Shown here: in pieces, positions 7,535-16,027 of the stretch | Layout of the letters: each line of letters begins with the position of its first letter | How positions within the stretch are numbered: the stretch's first letter is position 1 | Source: Pontitalea aquivivens | GTDB lineage: Bacteria > Pseudomonadota > Alphaproteobacteria > Rhodobacterales > Rhodobacteraceae | DNA: 64,000 bases | NCBI RefSeq assembly: GCF_046507575.1 | Contig: NZ_JBKFEY010000007.1 | Span: forward strand, 67,619-131,618 | Reading direction: 5' to 3' | Made by a program: the position numbers and the translations under genes | Notes under the pieces: generated by a model | Database searches by the model: none | The model's input: the letters and a program-made list of their open reading frames with translations, nothing else | Told to the model about the DNA's origin: nothing

Positions 7535-10186
7535 ATGAGCGCAGATCCGAATGGGGCGGCCGGCGGCCAAAGCGGCGGGCGCGCCTTTTCCGAGGCGGAA
7601 CTTCAGGATCTGGTCGCCAGCACCGACAGCGGCGGGCGCGCGCCCGACAACCGGGGCGTGGCGCTGCTGATCGCGGCGGTGGCCTTTCTGTGGTCGGTCT
7701 TTCAGCTTTGGATCGCGCAGCCGCAGCTGTGGTTCGCGCAATATCTGCCGGTTCTGAATTCGTCGCAGACGCGGCCTGTGCATCTGGCCTTTGCGCTGCT
7801 GCTGGCGTTCCTGGTCTATCCGGCGCTGAAATCCTCGCCCCGCAACCGGGTGCCGCTGGTCGATTGGGTGCTGGCGCTGGCGGCCGCGGGCTGCGCGTTT
7901 TACGTCTTTCTCTTCTCGCGCGAATTGGCGATGACGGCGCGCTCGGGCCTGCCGACGCAGACCCAGGTGATCGTGGGCAGCATCGGCATCGTGCTGCTGC
8001 TGGAGGCGTCGCGCCGCGCGCTGGGGCCGGCGCTGACGGTGGTGGGGGCGATCTTCCTGGCCTATGCCTATGTCGGCACGGGCTGGCTGATCCCCGACAT
8101 CATCGAACATGCGGGGCTGTCCTTCACCGCGATCATCAATGCGCAATGGCTTGATACGACGGGGGTTTTCGGTATCCCGCTGGGTGTGTCGACGGCCTTT
8201 GTGTTCCTGTTCGTGCTGTTCGGCGCGATCCTGGACAAGGCGGGGGCGGGCAATTACTTCATCCAGCTGGCTTTCGCGGGGCTGGGCGCGCTGCGCGGCG
8301 GGCCGGCCAAGGCGGCGGTTGTCGGGTCGGCGATGACGGGGCTGATTTCGGGGTCGTCGATCGCCAATGTGGTGACCACCGGCACCTTCACCATCCCGCT
8401 GATGAAGCGCGTGGGTTTTTCATCCGAAAAGGCGGGCGCGGTCGAGGTGGCCTCGTCGGTGAATGGCCAGATCATGCCGCCGGTGATGGGGGCCGCGGCC
8501 TTCCTGATGGTGGAATTCGTCGGCATTTCCTATGTCGAGGTGATCAAGCACGCCTTCATCCCGGCGGTGATTTCCTACATCGCGCTGGTCTATATCGTGC
8601 ATCTTGAGGCGCTGAAGAAGGACATGCCCGCGCTTGGGCCCGCGGCCAGCCTGTCGCGGATGTTTCTCAGGATCGCGGTGGGGTTCGTGGTCACCGGGCT
8701 GGCCTTCACGGCGCTGGTCTGGGCGGTGCAGGGGCTGCGCGCAGCCGCCCCCGGCATTGCCGATCCGCTGGTTCTGGCGGCGATCCTGGTCGTTTATGTC
8801 GCGGCGGTGCGGCTGTCGGCGCGCCGGCCCGATCTGGCGCTGGATGATCCCAATGCGCAGAAATTCACCCTGCCCACCGTGGCCGAGGTCTTTCCCACCG
8901 GCCTGCATTACCTGCTGCCGATCCTGGTGCTGGTCTGGTTCCTGATGATCGAGATGCAGTCGCCCGCCAAATCGGCCTTTTACGCGGTGGCGGTGATGCT
9001 GGTCATCATCCTGACCCAGCGCCCGTTGAAGGCGCTGTTCCGGGGCGAGGATGTGATGGCGGCCACGCGGGCGGGCATCGGCGATTTCATCGAAGGCATG
9101 ATCGCGGGCGCGCGCAACATGATCGGCATCGGCGTGGCCACGGCCGCGGCCGGTATCATCGTGGCCACGGTCACGAAAACCCCGATCGGCACCGAACTGG
9201 CGGGCCTGGTCGAGTTGTTGTCGGGCGGCAATCTGATGATCATGCTGCTTCTGGTGGGCGTGTTCTCGCTAATCCTGGGGATGGGGCTGCCGACCACGGC
9301 GAATTACATCGTGGTGTCATCGCTGATGGCCTCGGTCGTGGTCAGCCTTGGCGCGCAGGAGGGGCTGATCGTGCCGCTGATCGCGGCGCATCTGTTCGTC
9401 TTCTACTTCGGGATCATGGCCGATGTGACCCCGCCGGTGGGGCTGGCCAGTTTCGCCGCCGCCGCCGTTTCGGGGGGCGACCCGATCCGCACGGGCTTTA
9501 CCGCCTTCTTCTATTCGCTGCGCACCGTCGCGCTGCCGTTCCTGTTCATCTATAATCCCACGCTGATCCTGTATGGCGTCGATCTGGGCACGGCGGCGGG
9601 CATCGGGCAGGCGATCTTCATCTTTGCCGTGGCGACATTCGCGATGCTGCTGTTCGCGGCGGCCACCCAGGGCTATTTCCTGGCGCCCTCGCGGATGTGG
9701 GAAAGTGCTGCGCTGTTGCTGGTGGCCTTCACGCTGTTCGTGCCGGGGTTCTGGCTGGACCGCATCCAGCCCCGGTTCGAGGATCTGCCCCCCACCGAAC
9801 TGGCCGCGGCCTTCGATCATGCCGCGCCGGGCGAGGGGGTGCGCTTTGTCGTGGCGGGGCCGTCCTTCACCACCGGCGCGCCGACGCAACTGACGCTGGT
9901 GCATACCGTGACCGGGGCCGAACCCGCCACTGGCCGGGCCGAAGCCGCGGGCCTGTTCCTGATGCCCGAGGGCGAGCGGCTGTTCATGGACGAACCGATG
10001 TTCGGCACGCCCTATCAGGAAAAGCTGTCGGGATTTGATTTCTACGGCGCCGACCGGGTCGAGGTGGTGGGGCTGCTGTCGCCCGCCGACCGGATGCCCA
10101 GGCAGGTGTTCTACATCCCCGCGCTGCTGCTGCTGGCGCTGGTGGTGATGATGCAGCGCCGTCGCCAGACCAAACCCGCCTTCTGA
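7535..10186 (+). CDS. TRAP transporter fused permease (4TM + 12TM) with C-terminal DUF3394-like region
   Basis: 883 residues, inner membrane. Small (DctQ-like) and large (DctM-like) TRAP subunits are fused, as is usual for TAXI systems. Many hydrophobic segments are visible between about residues 40 and 720, with DctM-type motifs such as GSAMTGLISGSSIANVVTTG and LGMGLPTTANYIV. A C-terminal stretch of about 150 residues (roughly 725-860) is non-membrane apart from a final hydrophobic segment, resembling DUF3394. It would import the TAXI ligand using a sodium or proton gradient. The ATG at 7535 follows CAGGGGAATACG; the longer open frame begins within the hairpin region. Confidence 0.93.
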   Translation: MSADPNGAAGGQSGGRAFSEAELQDLVASTDSGGRAPDNRGVALLIAAVAFLWSVFQLWIAQPQLWFAQYLPVLNSSQTRPVHLAFALLLAFLVYPALKSSPRNRVPLVDWVLALAAAGCAFYVFLFSRELAMTARSGLPTQTQVIVGSIGIVLLLEASRRALGPALTVVGAIFLAYAYVGTGWLIPDIIEHAGLSFTAIINAQWLDTTGVFGIPLGVSTAFVFLFVLFGAILDKAGAGNYFIQLAFAGLGALRGGPAKAAVVGSAMTGLISGSSIANVVTTGTFTIPLMKRVGFSSEKAGAVEVASSVNGQIMPPVMGAAAFLMVEFVGISYVEVIKHAFIPAVISYIALVYIVHLEALKKDMPALGPAASLSRMFLRIAVGFVVTGLAFTALVWAVQGLRAAAPGIADPLVLAAILVVYVAAVRLSARRPDLALDDPNAQKFTLPTVAEVFPTGLHYLLPILVLVWFLMIEMQSPAKSAFYAVAVMLVIILTQRPLKALFRGEDVMAATRAGIGDFIEGMIAGARNMIGIGVATAAAGIIVATVTKTPIGTELAGLVELLSGGNLMIMLLLVGVFSLILGMGLPTTANYIVVSSLMASVVVSLGAQEGLIVPLIAAHLFVFYFGIMADVTPPVGLASFAAAAVSGGDPIRTGFTAFFYSLRTVALPFLFIYNPTLILYGVDLGTAAGIGQAIFIFAVATFAMLLFAAATQGYFLAPSRMWESAALLLVAFTLFVPGFWLDRIQPRFEDLPPTELAAAFDHAAPGEGVRFVVAGPSFTTGAPTQLTLVHTVTGAEPATGRAEAAGLFLMPEGERLFMDEPMFGTPYQEKLSGFDFYGADRVEVVGLLSPADRMPRQVFYIPALLLLALVVMMQRRRQTKPAF

Positions 10187-10197
10187 GGGAGCCGAAG

Positions 10198-10623
10198 ATG
10201 ACCCGCAACGTTCTTCTGACCGTCGATCTTGGCAATGCGGTCGCCAATGCCGGCCCGCTGGCCGCGGCGCTGGATCTGGTGCGGGACGGGGGCGTGCTGC
10301 ATGTCGTCTCGGTCCTGCCCGATTTCGGGCTGGCGCAGGTGTCGGGCTATTTCCGCAAGGGCTTTGAAAAAGAGGCGCTGAGCGGCCTTGGCAAGGCCCT
10401 GACCGAATGGGTCAATACCCATGTGCCCGATGCGGTCGATGCCCATCCCCATGTGTTGCACGGTACGATCTATGACGAAATCCTGCGCGCCGCCGACCGG
10501 CTGCAGGTCGATGTCATCGTCATCGGTTCGCACCGGCCCGAGCTGAAGGACTATCTGCTGGGCCCCAATGCCGCGCGCGTCGTGCGCCATGCCCGTCAAT
10601 CCGTTTTTGTTGTCAGGACCTAG
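10198..10623 (+). CDS. universal stress protein (UspA family) of the TRAP operon
   Basis: 141 residues, one Usp domain of alpha/beta fold. The C-terminal ATP-binding motif is present as VIVIGSHRPELKDYLLGPNA followed by HARQSVFVV. Usp genes in TRAP operons, for example teaD beside teaABC of Halomonas, modulate transporter activity in an ATP-dependent way, and this copy lies 11 bases after the permease stop codon. Regulation of this transporter is inferred from that precedent. Confidence 0.9.
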   Translation: MTRNVLLTVDLGNAVANAGPLAAALDLVRDGGVLHVVSVLPDFGLAQVSGYFRKGFEKEALSGLGKALTEWVNTHVPDAVDAHPHVLHGTIYDEILRAADRLQVDVIVIGSHRPELKDYLLGPNAARVVRHARQSVFVVRT

Positions 10624-10628
10624 GACCC

Positions 10629-11957
10629 ATGCCCCATCACATCTTCGGCCGCTCGACCCGCGGCCATCTTCCCACTGCCGTGGCCGGCGACGGCTGCTAT
10701 CTGATCGATGCGGCGGGCAAGCGTTATCTTGACGGATCGGGGGGCGCGGCGGTGTCCTGCCTGGGCCATTCCAATGCCGCGGTGCGCGCCGCCCTGCATG
10801 ATCAGCTGGACCGGCTGGCTTTTGCCCATACCGGGTTCTTCACCTCGGACCCGGCAGAACAGCTGGCCGATACGCTGGTGGCGGCGGCGCCGCAGGGGAT
10901 CGACCGGGTCTATCTGGTGTCAGGCGGGTCCGAGGCGGTCGAGGCCGCGCTGAAGCTGGCACGCCAGTATTTCCTAGAAATCGGCCAGCCACAGCGCCAC
11001 CGCGTGATCGCACGGCGGCAAAGCTATCACGGCAATACGCTGGGCGCGCTGGCCACGGGCGGCAACGAATGGCGGCGCGCGCAATTCGCGCCGATGCTGG
11101 TGGAAACCACCCATATCGCGCCCTGCTACGAATATCGCGGTCGCGCCGAGGGGGAAACGCCCGAGGCCTATGGCCTGCGCGTCGCCGATGAGCTGGAGGC
11201 CGAGATCACCCGCCTGGGCCCCGAATCGGTGATGGCCTTTGTGGCCGAGCCGGTGGTGGGCGCCACCGCGGGCGCGGTGCCGGCGGTGCCGGGATACCTT
11301 AAGCGCATCCGTGAAATCTGTGACCGCCACGGCGTGCTGCTGATCCTGGATGAGGTGATGTGCGGCATGGGGCGCACGGGCCATCTGTTCGCCTGTACCG
11401 AAGACGGCGTGGTCCCCGACATGATCACCATCGCCAAGGGCCTGGGCGCGGGCTATCAGCCGATCGGCGCGCTGCTGGTGCAGGGGCGGATCTATGACGC
11501 CATCGCCGCCGGGTCGGGCTTTTTCCAGCATGGCCACACCTATATGGGCCACGCGATGGCCGCCGCCGCCGCCAATGCGGTGCTGGCCGAGATCGCCGAA
11601 CGCGACCTGCTGACCCGGGTGCGCGAACAGGGTGCGAAACTGGATGCGGCGCTGCGCACGGCGCTGGGGCAGCATGCCCATGTCGGCGATATCCGCGGCC
11701 GGGGCCTGTTCCGCGGCGTTGAACTGGTGGCCGATCGCGACACCAGGGCCCCCTTCGACCCCGCCCGCAAGCTGCACGCCCGGATCAAGGCCGAGGCGTT
11801 CGAGGCCGGCCTGATCTGCTATCCGATGGGGGGCACGATCGACGGGCAGCGGGGCGATCACATCCTGCTGGCGCCGCCCTTCATCATCGAGGATGGCCAG
11901 ATCGACGAACTGGTGGGCAAGCTGGCGGGCGCGATCGATCGGGCGCTGGCGGCATGA
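10629..11957 (+). CDS. class III (omega) aminotransferase
   Basis: 442 residues, a PLP-dependent fold type I aminotransferase. The signature LILDEVMCGMGRTG (Asp241 would contact the pyridine nitrogen) and the Schiff-base Lys270 in TIAKGLGAGYQPIG are both visible. Full length for the family. It starts 5 bases after the Usp gene, and its last codons overlap the beta-keto acid cleavage gene by 4 bases (ATGA). Class III enzymes act on omega- or beta-amino groups. With a beta-keto acid cleavage enzyme next door, conversion of a beta-amino acid to a beta-keto acid is the most economical reading, but the substrate is not proven. Confidence 0.92.
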   Translation: MPHHIFGRSTRGHLPTAVAGDGCYLIDAAGKRYLDGSGGAAVSCLGHSNAAVRAALHDQLDRLAFAHTGFFTSDPAEQLADTLVAAAPQGIDRVYLVSGGSEAVEAALKLARQYFLEIGQPQRHRVIARRQSYHGNTLGALATGGNEWRRAQFAPMLVETTHIAPCYEYRGRAEGETPEAYGLRVADELEAEITRLGPESVMAFVAEPVVGATAGAVPAVPGYLKRIREICDRHGVLLILDEVMCGMGRTGHLFACTEDGVVPDMITIAKGLGAGYQPIGALLVQGRIYDAIAAGSGFFQHGHTYMGHAMAAAAANAVLAEIAERDLLTRVREQGAKLDAALRTALGQHAHVGDIRGRGLFRGVELVADRDTRAPFDPARKLHARIKAEAFEAGLICYPMGGTIDGQRGDHILLAPPFIIEDGQIDELVGKLAGAIDRALAA

Positions 11958-12727
11958 GGCCCTTGCCCCGGATCATGGTGGCGCCCAATGGCGCGCGGCT
12001 GACGCGCGCCGACCACCCCGCGCTGCCCGTCACCATCCCCCAGATCATCGCCTGCGCGCGCGACTGTCAGGCCGCGGGCGCCGACGGGCTGCATGCCCAT
12101 GTCCGCGATGATGCGGGCCGGCATGTGCTGGATGCCGGTCTTTACCGCGAATTGCTGGGCGAACTGGCGCTGCAGGCGCCGGGCCTTTACGCGCAGGTCA
12201 CGACCGAGGCCGTGGGCCGCTATTCCCCCGCCGAGCAGCGCGCGCTGGTGCGCGATCTGCGCCCGCGCGCCGTGTCGATCGCGCTGCGCGAAATCCTGGC
12301 CGAACCGGATCATGCCGAAACCGCGCGCTTCTTTGCCTTTTGCCGCGAGGCGGGGGTTGAGGTGCAGCACATCCTGTATGATGCCGATGATGTGGCCCGT
12401 CTGGGCCGGATGCTGGCCGCGGGCGTGATCGCCCCCGAAGGGCTGGCGGTGCTTCTGGTGCTGGGCCGTTATGCGACGGGGCAATTGGCCGCCCCGGGGG
12501 AACTGGATGCCCCGCTGGCGGCCTTGCGCGCGCTGGGGGGGGCACCGGACTGGGCCGTCTGCGCCTTTGGCCCGCCCGAAACCGCCTGCCTTTTGCGCGC
12601 GGTGGCCGAAGGCGGCAAGGTGCGGATCGGGTTTGAAAACAACCGGATCCAGGCCGATGGCACGATTGCGCGGTCCAATGCCGATCGGGTGCGCGATTTT
12701 CGCGCGCAGCTGGACGCGGCGGGCTGA
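11954..12727 (+). CDS. 3-keto-5-aminohexanoate cleavage protein family (BKACE, DUF849)
   Basis: 257 residues, TIM-barrel fold. The BKACE motif is HAHVRD at residues 47-52 (His47 and His49 as zinc ligands), with a third ligand probably Glu228 in IGFENN. These enzymes condense a beta-keto acid with acetyl-CoA to give acetoacetate and a shorter acyl-CoA. It is slightly shorter than the common 270-310 residues, but the barrel motifs are intact. Translational coupling to the aminotransferase (ATGA overlap) suggests it uses the keto acid made there. The exact acid (for example 3-keto-5-aminohexanoate or another) cannot be named. Confidence 0.87.
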   Translation: MRPLPRIMVAPNGARLTRADHPALPVTIPQIIACARDCQAAGADGLHAHVRDDAGRHVLDAGLYRELLGELALQAPGLYAQVTTEAVGRYSPAEQRALVRDLRPRAVSIALREILAEPDHAETARFFAFCREAGVEVQHILYDADDVARLGRMLAAGVIAPEGLAVLLVLGRYATGQLAAPGELDAPLAALRALGGAPDWAVCAFGPPETACLLRAVAEGGKVRIGFENNRIQADGTIARSNADRVRDFRAQLDAAG

Positions 12728-12802
12728 GACGGCCGCGGTTTACCGAATATACATCTTGCGGCCCTATGCCTGCGGGCAGGGCCTTTGGCGGAAGGATCGG
12801 GG

Positions 12803-14413
12803 ATGGCAATCTCGACGTTGCGATATGTGCCGCTGGCGCTGGTGCTGGTTCTGGCGCTGGCCTGCGTGGCGGGGCTTGCGCAATCGGGCTGGTTCGCGCT
12901 GCCGCTGGCGATCTTCGGCGCGCTGTTTCTGCTGGGCCTGCATGACATGATCCAGCCGCGCCACGCGATCTTGCGCAATTACCCGCTGCTGGGCCATTTT
13001 CGCTTTCTGTTCGAGGGGATCCGCCCGGAAATCCGGCAGTATCTGATCGAAAGCGACCAGGATGAGGAACCCTTTTCCCGTGACGCCCGGTCCATCGTCT
13101 ATCAGCGCGCCAAAAATGTCGAGGACAAGCGCCCCTTCGGCACGCGCATGCGCGTCTATGACGGCGGCTATCAATGGCTGACCCATTCGATCCGCCCAAA
13201 GCATATCGAAAACACCGATTTCCGCGTTCGCATCGGCGGGCCAGATTGTCGCCAGCCCTATGACGCCTCGATCTACAACATCTCGGCCATGAGCTTCGGG
13301 GCCCTGTCGGCCAATGCGATCATGGCGCTGAACCGCGGCGCGAAGATGGGCGGGTTTGCCCATGACACGGGTGAGGGCGGGATCAGCCGCCATCACCGCG
13401 AAGGCGGTGATCTGATCTTTGAACTGGGTTCGGGCTATTTTGGCTGCCGCACCGCCGAGGGGCGCTTTGATCCGGCGAAATTCGCCGATCTGGCCGCCGA
13501 TCCGCAGGTCAGGATGATTGAGGTGAAACTGTCCCAGGGGGCCAAGCCGGGCCATGGCGGGATGCTGCCCGCCTCCAAGATATCACCCGAGATCGCCGAG
13601 GCGCGGGGCGTGCCGATGGGGGTGGATTGCATTTCGCCGCCCGCCCACAGCGCCTTTGAAACGCCGGTCGGGATGATGCGCTTCATCGGCCAGCTGCGCG
13701 ATCTGTCCCGGGGCAAGCCCGTGGGGTTCAAGCTGTGCATCGGACACCGGCGCGAATTCATGTGCATTGTACGCGCGATGCTGGAAACCGGCATCACGCC
13801 CGATTTCATCGTGGTCGATGGCAAAGAGGGCGGCACCGGTGCCGCGCCGCTGGAATTTGCCAACCACATGGGCATGCCGCTGGTCGAGGGGCTGACCTTC
13901 GCGCACAACACCCTGCGCGGCGTGGGCCTGCGCGACCGGGTGAAAATCGGCGCTTCGGGCAAGCTGATCCACGCTTTCGACATCGCCCGCGCGCTGGCGC
14001 TTGGCGCGGACTGGGCGAATTCCGCGCGGGGCTTCATGTTCGCGATCGGCTGCATTCAGGCGCAGTCCTGCCACACCAACCGCTGCCCGACGGGCGTGGC
14101 GACACAGGACCGGCTGCGCCAGCGCGCGCTGGTCGTGCCCGACAAGGCCGAACGGGTGGTGAATTTCCACCGCAACACGCTCAAGGCGCTGGCAGAAATG
14201 ACGGCCGCCGCGGGCCTGACCCATCCGGGTGGCTTTCTGCCACATCATCTGCTGATGCGCGAGAACGACCGCGACATGGTAACCGGCGAAGAGGTCTATC
14301 CCTACATGCCCGAGGGATTTCTGCTGCGTGAGGATGACACGCGCTTTGGCTATCTGATGCGCTGGCGCCGGTCGCGGGCCGAAAGTTTCGAGCCCTTCGA
14401 CGATGGCGTCTGA
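12803..14413 (+). CDS. membrane-anchored FMN-binding glutamate synthase-family protein
   Basis: 536 residues. Two hydrophobic segments (about residues 5-25 and 28-48) anchor an FMN barrel related to the central domain of GltB. Signatures include SFGALSANAIMALNRGA, SQGAKPGHGG and VDGKEGGTGAAP. The Cys-x5-Cys-x4-Cys cluster motif (CIQAQSCHTNRC) that binds a 3Fe-4S centre in GltB is present. It lacks the GltB glutaminase and C-terminal domains, so it is not a complete glutamate synthase. The ATG at 12803 has GGAAGGATC upstream. It is separated by 75 bases from the BKACE gene and may have its own promoter. The physiological reaction of this stand-alone family is not established. Confidence 0.9.
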   Translation: MAISTLRYVPLALVLVLALACVAGLAQSGWFALPLAIFGALFLLGLHDMIQPRHAILRNYPLLGHFRFLFEGIRPEIRQYLIESDQDEEPFSRDARSIVYQRAKNVEDKRPFGTRMRVYDGGYQWLTHSIRPKHIENTDFRVRIGGPDCRQPYDASIYNISAMSFGALSANAIMALNRGAKMGGFAHDTGEGGISRHHREGGDLIFELGSGYFGCRTAEGRFDPAKFADLAADPQVRMIEVKLSQGAKPGHGGMLPASKISPEIAEARGVPMGVDCISPPAHSAFETPVGMMRFIGQLRDLSRGKPVGFKLCIGHRREFMCIVRAMLETGITPDFIVVDGKEGGTGAAPLEFANHMGMPLVEGLTFAHNTLRGVGLRDRVKIGASGKLIHAFDIARALALGADWANSARGFMFAIGCIQAQSCHTNRCPTGVATQDRLRQRALVVPDKAERVVNFHRNTLKALAEMTAAAGLTHPGGFLPHHLLMRENDRDMVTGEEVYPYMPEGFLLREDDTRFGYLMRWRRSRAESFEPFDDGV

Positions 14414-14437
14414 CCGGACGCGCCACCCCGGCCCCGA

Positions 14438-15055
14438 TCAGGCGGTTTTTTCCAGGACCAGGAAGGTCATCATCCCCAGCGGCGGCAGGGCGGCGCTTTC
14501 GCACAGCCGCAGGCCCGGCGTGCCCAGCACCCGGTCGCGCTTGAAATCCGAATGCCACCCCAGCAGGTTGGCCAGCGGCGCAAAGGCGCGCGCGATCACG
14601 CCCCAAAGACCGCTGTCCTGGGCGAAGTGATTTGTGATCACGATCTTGCCCCCCGGCTTGCAGACCCGCGCCATTTCGGCCAGCACACGTTCGGGTTCCG
14701 GGACGACGGACAGCACATGCATGGCCGCGACGCTGTCAAAGCTGTCATCGGGAAATTCAAGCGCGCGGGCGTCCATCCGGTGCAGCGCGACAACCTGCGA
14801 CAGGCCCTGATCGGCCACCTTGGCGCGCGCCTTGTCCAGCATGTCCGTGCTGTAATCGACCCCGGTCACCCGCATCTGCGGCCCATATAGTGGCAAGGCA
14901 AGCCCGGTGCCGACGCCCACCTCCAGCACGGTGCCGCCGCGGGCGTTCAGATAGGCCACCGCCCTTCTGCGCCCCGGGTTGGTCAACGGGCCGAAGGTCC
15001 CGTCATAGACTGGCGCCCAGCGGGCATAGCTTTTCTGAATGGCGGCCAGATCCAT
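14438..15055 (-). CDS. pmtA: phosphatidylethanolamine N-methyltransferase, Rhodobacter type
   Basis: 205 residues, SAM-dependent class I methyltransferase. The SAM-binding motif EVGVGTGLALP starts at residue 45, followed by the acidic motif VTGVDYS. Length and overall sequence match the soluble PmtA of Rhodobacter, which methylates phosphatidylethanolamine three times to phosphatidylcholine at the membrane surface. The N-terminus IQKSYARWAPVYD is typical. The ATG at 15055 is preferred; an upstream start would add 29 uncharacteristic residues. It is convergent with the flavoprotein gene 24 bases away. A general UbiE-like methyltransferase is the alternative. Confidence 0.8.
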   Translation of the reverse strand: MDLAAIQKSYARWAPVYDGTFGPLTNPGRRRAVAYLNARGGTVLEVGVGTGLALPLYGPQMRVTGVDYSTDMLDKARAKVADQGLSQVVALHRMDARALEFPDDSFDSVAAMHVLSVVPEPERVLAEMARVCKPGGKIVITNHFAQDSGLWGVIARAFAPLANLLGWHSDFKRDRVLGTPGLRLCESAALPPLGMMTFLVLEKTA

Positions 15056-15257
15056 ATACTTACCTTGCGTCACTTCTGCCCAAAGGTGGTAGCGAGCGTT
15101 GCTGCATGGCGCAAGGCGTTTGTGTCGCACCTGCCAGGGCAAGGCGCGCCACCGGCAAGGTTTCGCACGTCAGACCCGCCCGCGCCGCCAGAGCACCCTG
15201 CGGCCCCGGGTCACGATGGCCTGGCCGTCCTGCCGGGGGCCCGTGGACGTAACAGGA

Positions 15258-15644
15258 TCAGAGCCATTCCACCGTGCCATCGTTGTCCGCGACGTCAGGG
15301 TGGATCGGTTTGGCAGGGTCGAGCGCAAGCCCCAGTTCATGCAGTCGCAGCGTTGAAAACAAAGGGGCGGCACAGAGTTCGGACTGCGCGGGAATGCCGT
15401 CGGACATGCCGCCCAGAAGGCGGCTCAGGTCCTCAAGCTCTTGCGTGACCCGATCGATGCGCTGCAATCCGCGGATGACCTCGGGGCCCAGCGGACCGGC
15501 CAGCTCCAGGTGGCACATCGACAGCGCCACCTGAACATCGGCCGTGATCCGCGCCAGCCGCTCAAGTTCGGCCGCGATGCGCGCGGTCAGCTGCGACAGG
15601 CCGACCCTGCGTGCGTCGGGCGCGGTCTGGGCCAGGTCCGTCAT
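15258..15644 (-). CDS. uncharacterised helical protein, last gene of the chemotaxis operon
   Basis: 128 residues of no recognised family. Residues 15-75 look like two long amphipathic helices, the second reading LQRIDRVTQELEDLSRLL, reminiscent of a histidine-kinase dimerisation hairpin or a CheZ-like four-helix protein but without a recognisable catalytic motif. The C-terminus is Asp-rich. Its ATG overlaps the stop codon of the preceding cheY-like gene (ATGA), so it is translated with the chemotaxis set and probably handles receiver phosphorylation or scaffolding. That role is only inferred from context. Confidence 0.75.
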   Translation of the reverse strand: MTDLAQTAPDARRVGLSQLTARIAAELERLARITADVQVALSMCHLELAGPLGPEVIRGLQRIDRVTQELEDLSRLLGGMSDGIPAQSELCAAPLFSTLRLHELGLALDPAKPIHPDVADNDGTVEWL

Positions 15645-16027
15645 AGCCGGCCCACGACAGCTTCGATGCAACTGCGCAGATCCTGGGGCGTGAATGGTTT
15701 TTTCAGAAAGTTGTTCATGCCGAGGCGGCGGCCGGTATCGATGATTTCCTTGTCCGCCCGCCCGGTGACCAGGATGAAACCAAGCCCCTTCGTCCGCGCA
15801 TCCGTTCGCAGCGCGTGCAGCAATTGCAGCCCATCCATGCCGGGCATGTTATAATCCGAAATCACAAGATGCACGGGCGTCTTGCGCAGCATTTCAAGGG
15901 CGCCTGGACCGTCAGTCGCATATCCGACCTGCCGGATGCCCATGGCATCCAAAGCCTGCGTTATCAGCCCCCGGCTGGTGGACATGTCATCCACCACCAT
16001 GATGCGAATCTGGTCTCTCAATGCCAT
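15641..16027 (-). CDS. CheY-like single-domain response regulator (second copy)
   Basis: 128 residues, one receiver domain. Acidic pocket Asp13-Asp14, phospho-acceptor Asp58 in VISDYNMPGMDG, switch Thr88 and Lys110 in FLKKPF are all present, so it should be phosphorylated by CheA. The start at 16027 (MALRDQIRIMVVDD) is preferred because the receiver begins there; upstream in-frame sequence is antisense to nothing but overlaps cheR. It overlaps the cheR stop by 10 bases and the downstream gene by 4. It is distinct in sequence from the other CheY of the operon, so it may be a motor effector or a phosphate sink. Confidence 0.92.
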   Translation of the reverse strand: MALRDQIRIMVVDDMSTSRGLITQALDAMGIRQVGYATDGPGALEMLRKTPVHLVISDYNMPGMDGLQLLHALRTDARTKGLGFILVTGRADKEIIDTGRRLGMNNFLKKPFTPQDLRSCIEAVVGRL

